Origin: Prochlorococcus sp. AG-418-G18 | GTDB lineage: Bacteria; Cyanobacteriota; Cyanobacteriia; PCC-6307; Cyanobiaceae | Direction of reading: 5' to 3' | DNA: 47,643 nucleotides | NCBI GenBank assembly: GCA_003214215.1 | Contig: QCLX01000008.1 | Location: 1-47,643, forward strand | Shown: positions 45,637-47,643 of the stretch, in pieces | Layout: each line of letters begins with the position of its first letter | Numbering within the stretch: position 1 is the first letter of the stretch | Translations under genes and position numbers: made by a program | Notes under the pieces: generated by a model | What the model saw: only the letters and a program-made list of their open reading frames with translations | Told to the model about the DNA's origin: nothing | The model's database searches: none

Positions 45637-46662
45637 CTAATCTGAATTAAATCTACATGATGAAAGTTGATTTTTAATAGTTTGGTGATCTAAGTTTTTC
45701 CCAATTAATACTATTTTGTTAGATTTTTCTTTTGTCCATTCCTCATCATCTAGAGAAAACCGCTTTCCAGATAGGTGAAAAATGTGTTTTCTTTCACTTT
45801 CCATAAACCATAATATTCCTTTTGCTCTAAATACATTTTCTGAGATTTGATTATCTAAGAAATATTGAAACTTCCTTAAAGAAAATGGTTCAAATGTCTC
45901 ATATGAAACTGAGGTGAACCCCTCGATATTATTGATCAAATCGTGGGAATGAGAAGAGTGATCGTGGGAATGAGAAGAGTGATCGTGGGAATGAGAAGAG
46001 TGATCGTGGGAATTTTGTTCTATATTTTTTTTATTTTTCTCGAATTCAAAAGTATCCGTCTCAAATAGACCCACGCTCATTATTGTATGTAATGCAACTT
46101 CACTATTAGTTGATCTCAAAATCCTTGGTTCTTTTTTTATTTTATTTATAAACTCCTCTATTTTCTTTAATTGTTTTTCATTTACTAAATCAGATTTATT
46201 AAGAAGAAGGATATCTCCGTATAAAATTTGAGAATAGGCGACACTTGTATTATTAATTTCAAAATCAAAATTTTCTCCATCAATGACAGTGATTATCGAA
46301 TCTAATCTTACTTTTTCTCTAAGATCACCAGCCGCAAAAGTCATGGCTACTGGTAATGGATCTGCTAATCCAGTTGTTTCAACAATCAAATAGTCTAATT
46401 TTTCAGCTCTTTCTAAAACTTTGTATACGGTATTTAATAATTCGCCATTGATAGAGCAACATATACATCCATTATTTAATTCGATCATATCTTCTGAGCC
46501 TTCTATTATTAAGTCATTATCTATTCCGATTTCTCCAAATTCGTTGACTAAAACAGCTGTTTTAATACCAACTTGATTTTTTAAAATATGATTAAGAAGT
46601 GTAGTTTTGCCAGAACCTAAAAATCCACTAATAATAGTAACTGGCAATAAATTTTTAGACAT
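45637..46662 (-). CDS. CobW/COG0523 metallochaperone GTPase with His-rich tract
   Basis: 341 residues. Walker A is GFLGSGKTTLLNHIL (13-27). The metal-binding CICC motif is at C66, C68 and C69; Walker B/ETTGLADP near 95-102; base specificity NKSD at about 155. A histidine tract (219-241) has ten His in repeats of HDHSSHS, then the CobW C-terminal domain with FRAKGILWFMESERKHIFHLSG. It likely moves Zn or another divalent metal to target proteins. Family members differ in metal; the subgroup is not resolved. Confidence 0.9.
   Translation of the reverse strand: MSKNLLPVTIISGFLGSGKTTLLNHILKNQVGIKTAVLVNEFGEIGIDNDLIIEGSEDMIELNNGCICCSINGELLNTVYKVLERAEKLDYLIVETTGLADPLPVAMTFAAGDLREKVRLDSIITVIDGENFDFEINNTSVAYSQILYGDILLLNKSDLVNEKQLKKIEEFINKIKKEPRILRSTNSEVALHTIMSVGLFETDTFEFEKNKKNIEQNSHDHSSHSHDHSSHSHDHSSHSHDLINNIEGFTSVSYETFEPFSLRKFQYFLDNQISENVFRAKGILWFMESERKHIFHLSGKRFSLDDEEWTKEKSNKIVLIGKNLDHQTIKNQLSSCRFNSD
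45940..46013 (-). repeat. 21-bp tandem repeats encoding the His tract
   Basis: Three identical 21-base units start at 45940, 45961 and 45982 and a partial fourth runs to 46013. Each encodes seven residues (HDHSSHS) in frame on the minus strand. Confidence 0.9.
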
Positions 46663-46691
46663 TTTGAATAGTTGAAAACAAGTTTATATTT

Positions 46692-46982
46692 TTATTGATC
46701 GAAAATTTTGTTGATTTCCGAAGCTAATGTTTGATCCAGATTCGTAATACCTCCTAGATCATGTGTATTTAATTTAATTATTACTTTTGCATAAACATTC
46801 TCCCAGTTAGGATGATGATTATATTTTTCACAGATTAAAGCAACCTTAGTCATAAAAGCAAAGGCTTCAATAAAATTAGCGAAGTTAAATTCTCTTTGGA
46901 TTTGTTTAGATTTAATTTCCCAGCCAGGTATTTTGACAACTAATTCATTCAATTCTTCATCTTGCAAAATGTAGGGTTCCAT
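46692..46982 (-). CDS. phhB: Pterin-4a-carbinolamine dehydratase
   Basis: 96 residues. The family motif is intact: E52, then H56-H57-P58 (CEKYNHHPNW) and a second HD at residues 74-75 (LNTHDLGGITNLD). The enzyme dehydrates 4a-hydroxytetrahydrobiopterin, normally to recycle the cofactor of aromatic amino acid hydroxylases. It lies 29 bases upstream of the CobW gene on the same strand. No pterin-dependent hydroxylase is visible here, so its substrate is open. Confidence 0.9.
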   Translation of the reverse strand: MEPYILQDEELNELVVKIPGWEIKSKQIQREFNFANFIEAFAFMTKVALICEKYNHHPNWENVYAKVIIKLNTHDLGGITNLDQTLASEINKIFDQ

Positions 46983-47018
46983 TAAATAAGAGATCTGACT
47001 TATTACATTATAAATATC

Positions 47019-47474
47019 TTACTTCTTCTCACCAATTATATGTACATTAATGATCCTTTCCTTTTGATCAAATCGATGTTCCCATAAATAAACTGCTTGC
47101 CATGTGCCAAGCATAATTTTCCCGTCTTGAAAACTCAAAGATAAACAAGTGTTTGTTAGGGATGTTTTAATATGTGCTGGCATATCGTCAGCCCCTTCTT
47201 GATAATGTTTATAGGATATTTCTTCTCTATTTTTTGATAAGGTTAAGTAGGAATCATAGGGAACTATCGATTGCATATACTTTTTTAGGTCCCTCAGTAC
47301 ATTTGGATCTGCGTTCTCATTAATAGTTAAACTGCAACTTGTATGAAGTGAAGTTAAATTTAAAATTCCGGAATGAAAATTATTTTTTTCAACACATAAA
47401 TTTAAGTCATATGTGATATCAATAAAACCCTCGCCATGGGTTATGAATTTTAATTCTGAAAATATTTGTTCCAT
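47019..47474 (-). CDS. YjbQ family protein (UPF0047)
   Basis: 151 residues. SLHTSCSLTINENADPNVL, GADDMPAHIKTSL and LGTWQAVYLWEHR are the signatures of YjbQ (UPF0047), a small beta-rich family. Some members have weak thiamin-phosphate synthase activity. It is first in the minus-strand run yjbQ-phhB-cobW-permease, with a 36-base gap to phhB. Confidence 0.88.
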   Translation of the reverse strand: MEQIFSELKFITHGEGFIDITYDLNLCVEKNNFHSGILNLTSLHTSCSLTINENADPNVLRDLKKYMQSIVPYDSYLTLSKNREEISYKHYQEGADDMPAHIKTSLTNTCLSLSFQDGKIMLGTWQAVYLWEHRFDQKERIINVHIIGEKK

Positions 47475-47582
47475 ATAAGTTAAAACTTAATTAATCAATA
47501 TCCTATTATGGATAAAAATGTATGTTTTACTGCAGACATTAAAATTTTTATCTTAAGATAAATTTAATTTCCATTTAAATCT

Positions 47583-47643
47583 TTGGCTGAAACTCATTGG
47601 AATAAACTGGGTGCTTACCTTAAAGAAACACAAATATTAGGTT
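47583..47643 (+). CDS. Start of a probable M32 carboxypeptidase (Taq) gene, partial
   Basis: A TTG at 47583 opens a frame that runs to the right edge, giving M-AETHWNKLGAYLKETQILG. An in-frame stop lies upstream at 47565-47567, so TTG is the only candidate start. The pattern W-x2-LG-x-YL-x-E-x2-ILG recalls the N-terminus of M32 carboxypeptidases, but only 20 residues are visible, so the name is tentative. Confidence 0.5.
   Translation, partial: MAETHWNKLGAYLKETQILG

Overview
The window looks like a stretch of core chromosome from a high-light-adapted Prochlorococcus, a streamlined marine picocyanobacterium. The DNA is very AT-rich and the genes are packed with tiny or negative spacers. It carries photosynthesis genes (petC-petA, psaF-psaJ, a high-light-inducible protein), plastoquinone and tetrapyrrole genes (ubiA, hemL), pseudocobalamin-type corrinoid genes (cobM, a UPF0284/CobT-like protein), a cyanobacterial AbrB regulator and a stand-alone groEL paralogue. 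The genus call is inference from gene content and protein style; no search was run. I see no insertion sequence, prophage, CRISPR array, integrase or rRNA. The longest stretches without a gene are 39775-40000, 7770-7984 and 29017-29181, all under 300 bases.

Layout. 1-4640: end of a membrane protein, the CobT-like protein, a Tat-type lipoprotein resembling a solute-binding protein, an iron-sulfur aldo/keto reductase, riboflavin synthase and an AbrB-type regulator. 4735-12330: the respiratory cluster, with ctaC-ctaD-ctaE on the minus strand and ctaA-ctaB followed by an ABC-2 exporter pair and a repeat-bearing hypothetical on the plus strand. 12332-19900: groEL2, a 59-residue membrane protein, fabG, ispD, an S66 peptidase, ubiA, ppx and a RodZ-like membrane HTH protein. 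19942-24600: cobM, lgt, petA, petC, DUF3067, tatC and a small membrane protein; the Rieske protein is itself a classic Tat substrate. 24625-30390: the ribosome-rescue factor RqcH/NFACT, gmk, psaJ, psaF, tsaD, an hli gene and a cation/proton antiporter. 30379-34200: gltX, tRNA-Asp, a 64-residue SH3-like protein, tRNA-Trp, rplS, a PepSY-type membrane protein and map. 34196-40850: an SDR protein, a BioD-like/DRTGG protein, a SLOG-fold protein, YajQ, a 65-residue protein, an SPFH protein, hemL and an exonuclease III. 40900-47643: two unknown proteins, larC, a flippase-like membrane protein, then a minus-strand run of yjbQ, phhB, a histidine-rich CobW GTPase and an iron-type ABC permease, and the first codons of a probable M32 carboxypeptidase.

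Most of the window is ordinary housekeeping and I found no clear new defence or mobile system. The spots most worth a second look are: the CobW / pterin dehydratase / metal permease run with a tandem-repeat histidine tract; the adjacent BioD-DRTGG, SLOG and YajQ proteins; a full-length LarC with no LarB or LarE nearby; a 16-bp tandem repeat that supplies both stop codons of a convergent gene pair; and several conserved-looking small proteins. Many genes appear to start with TTG or GTG, so the starts given here were chosen by homology and context.
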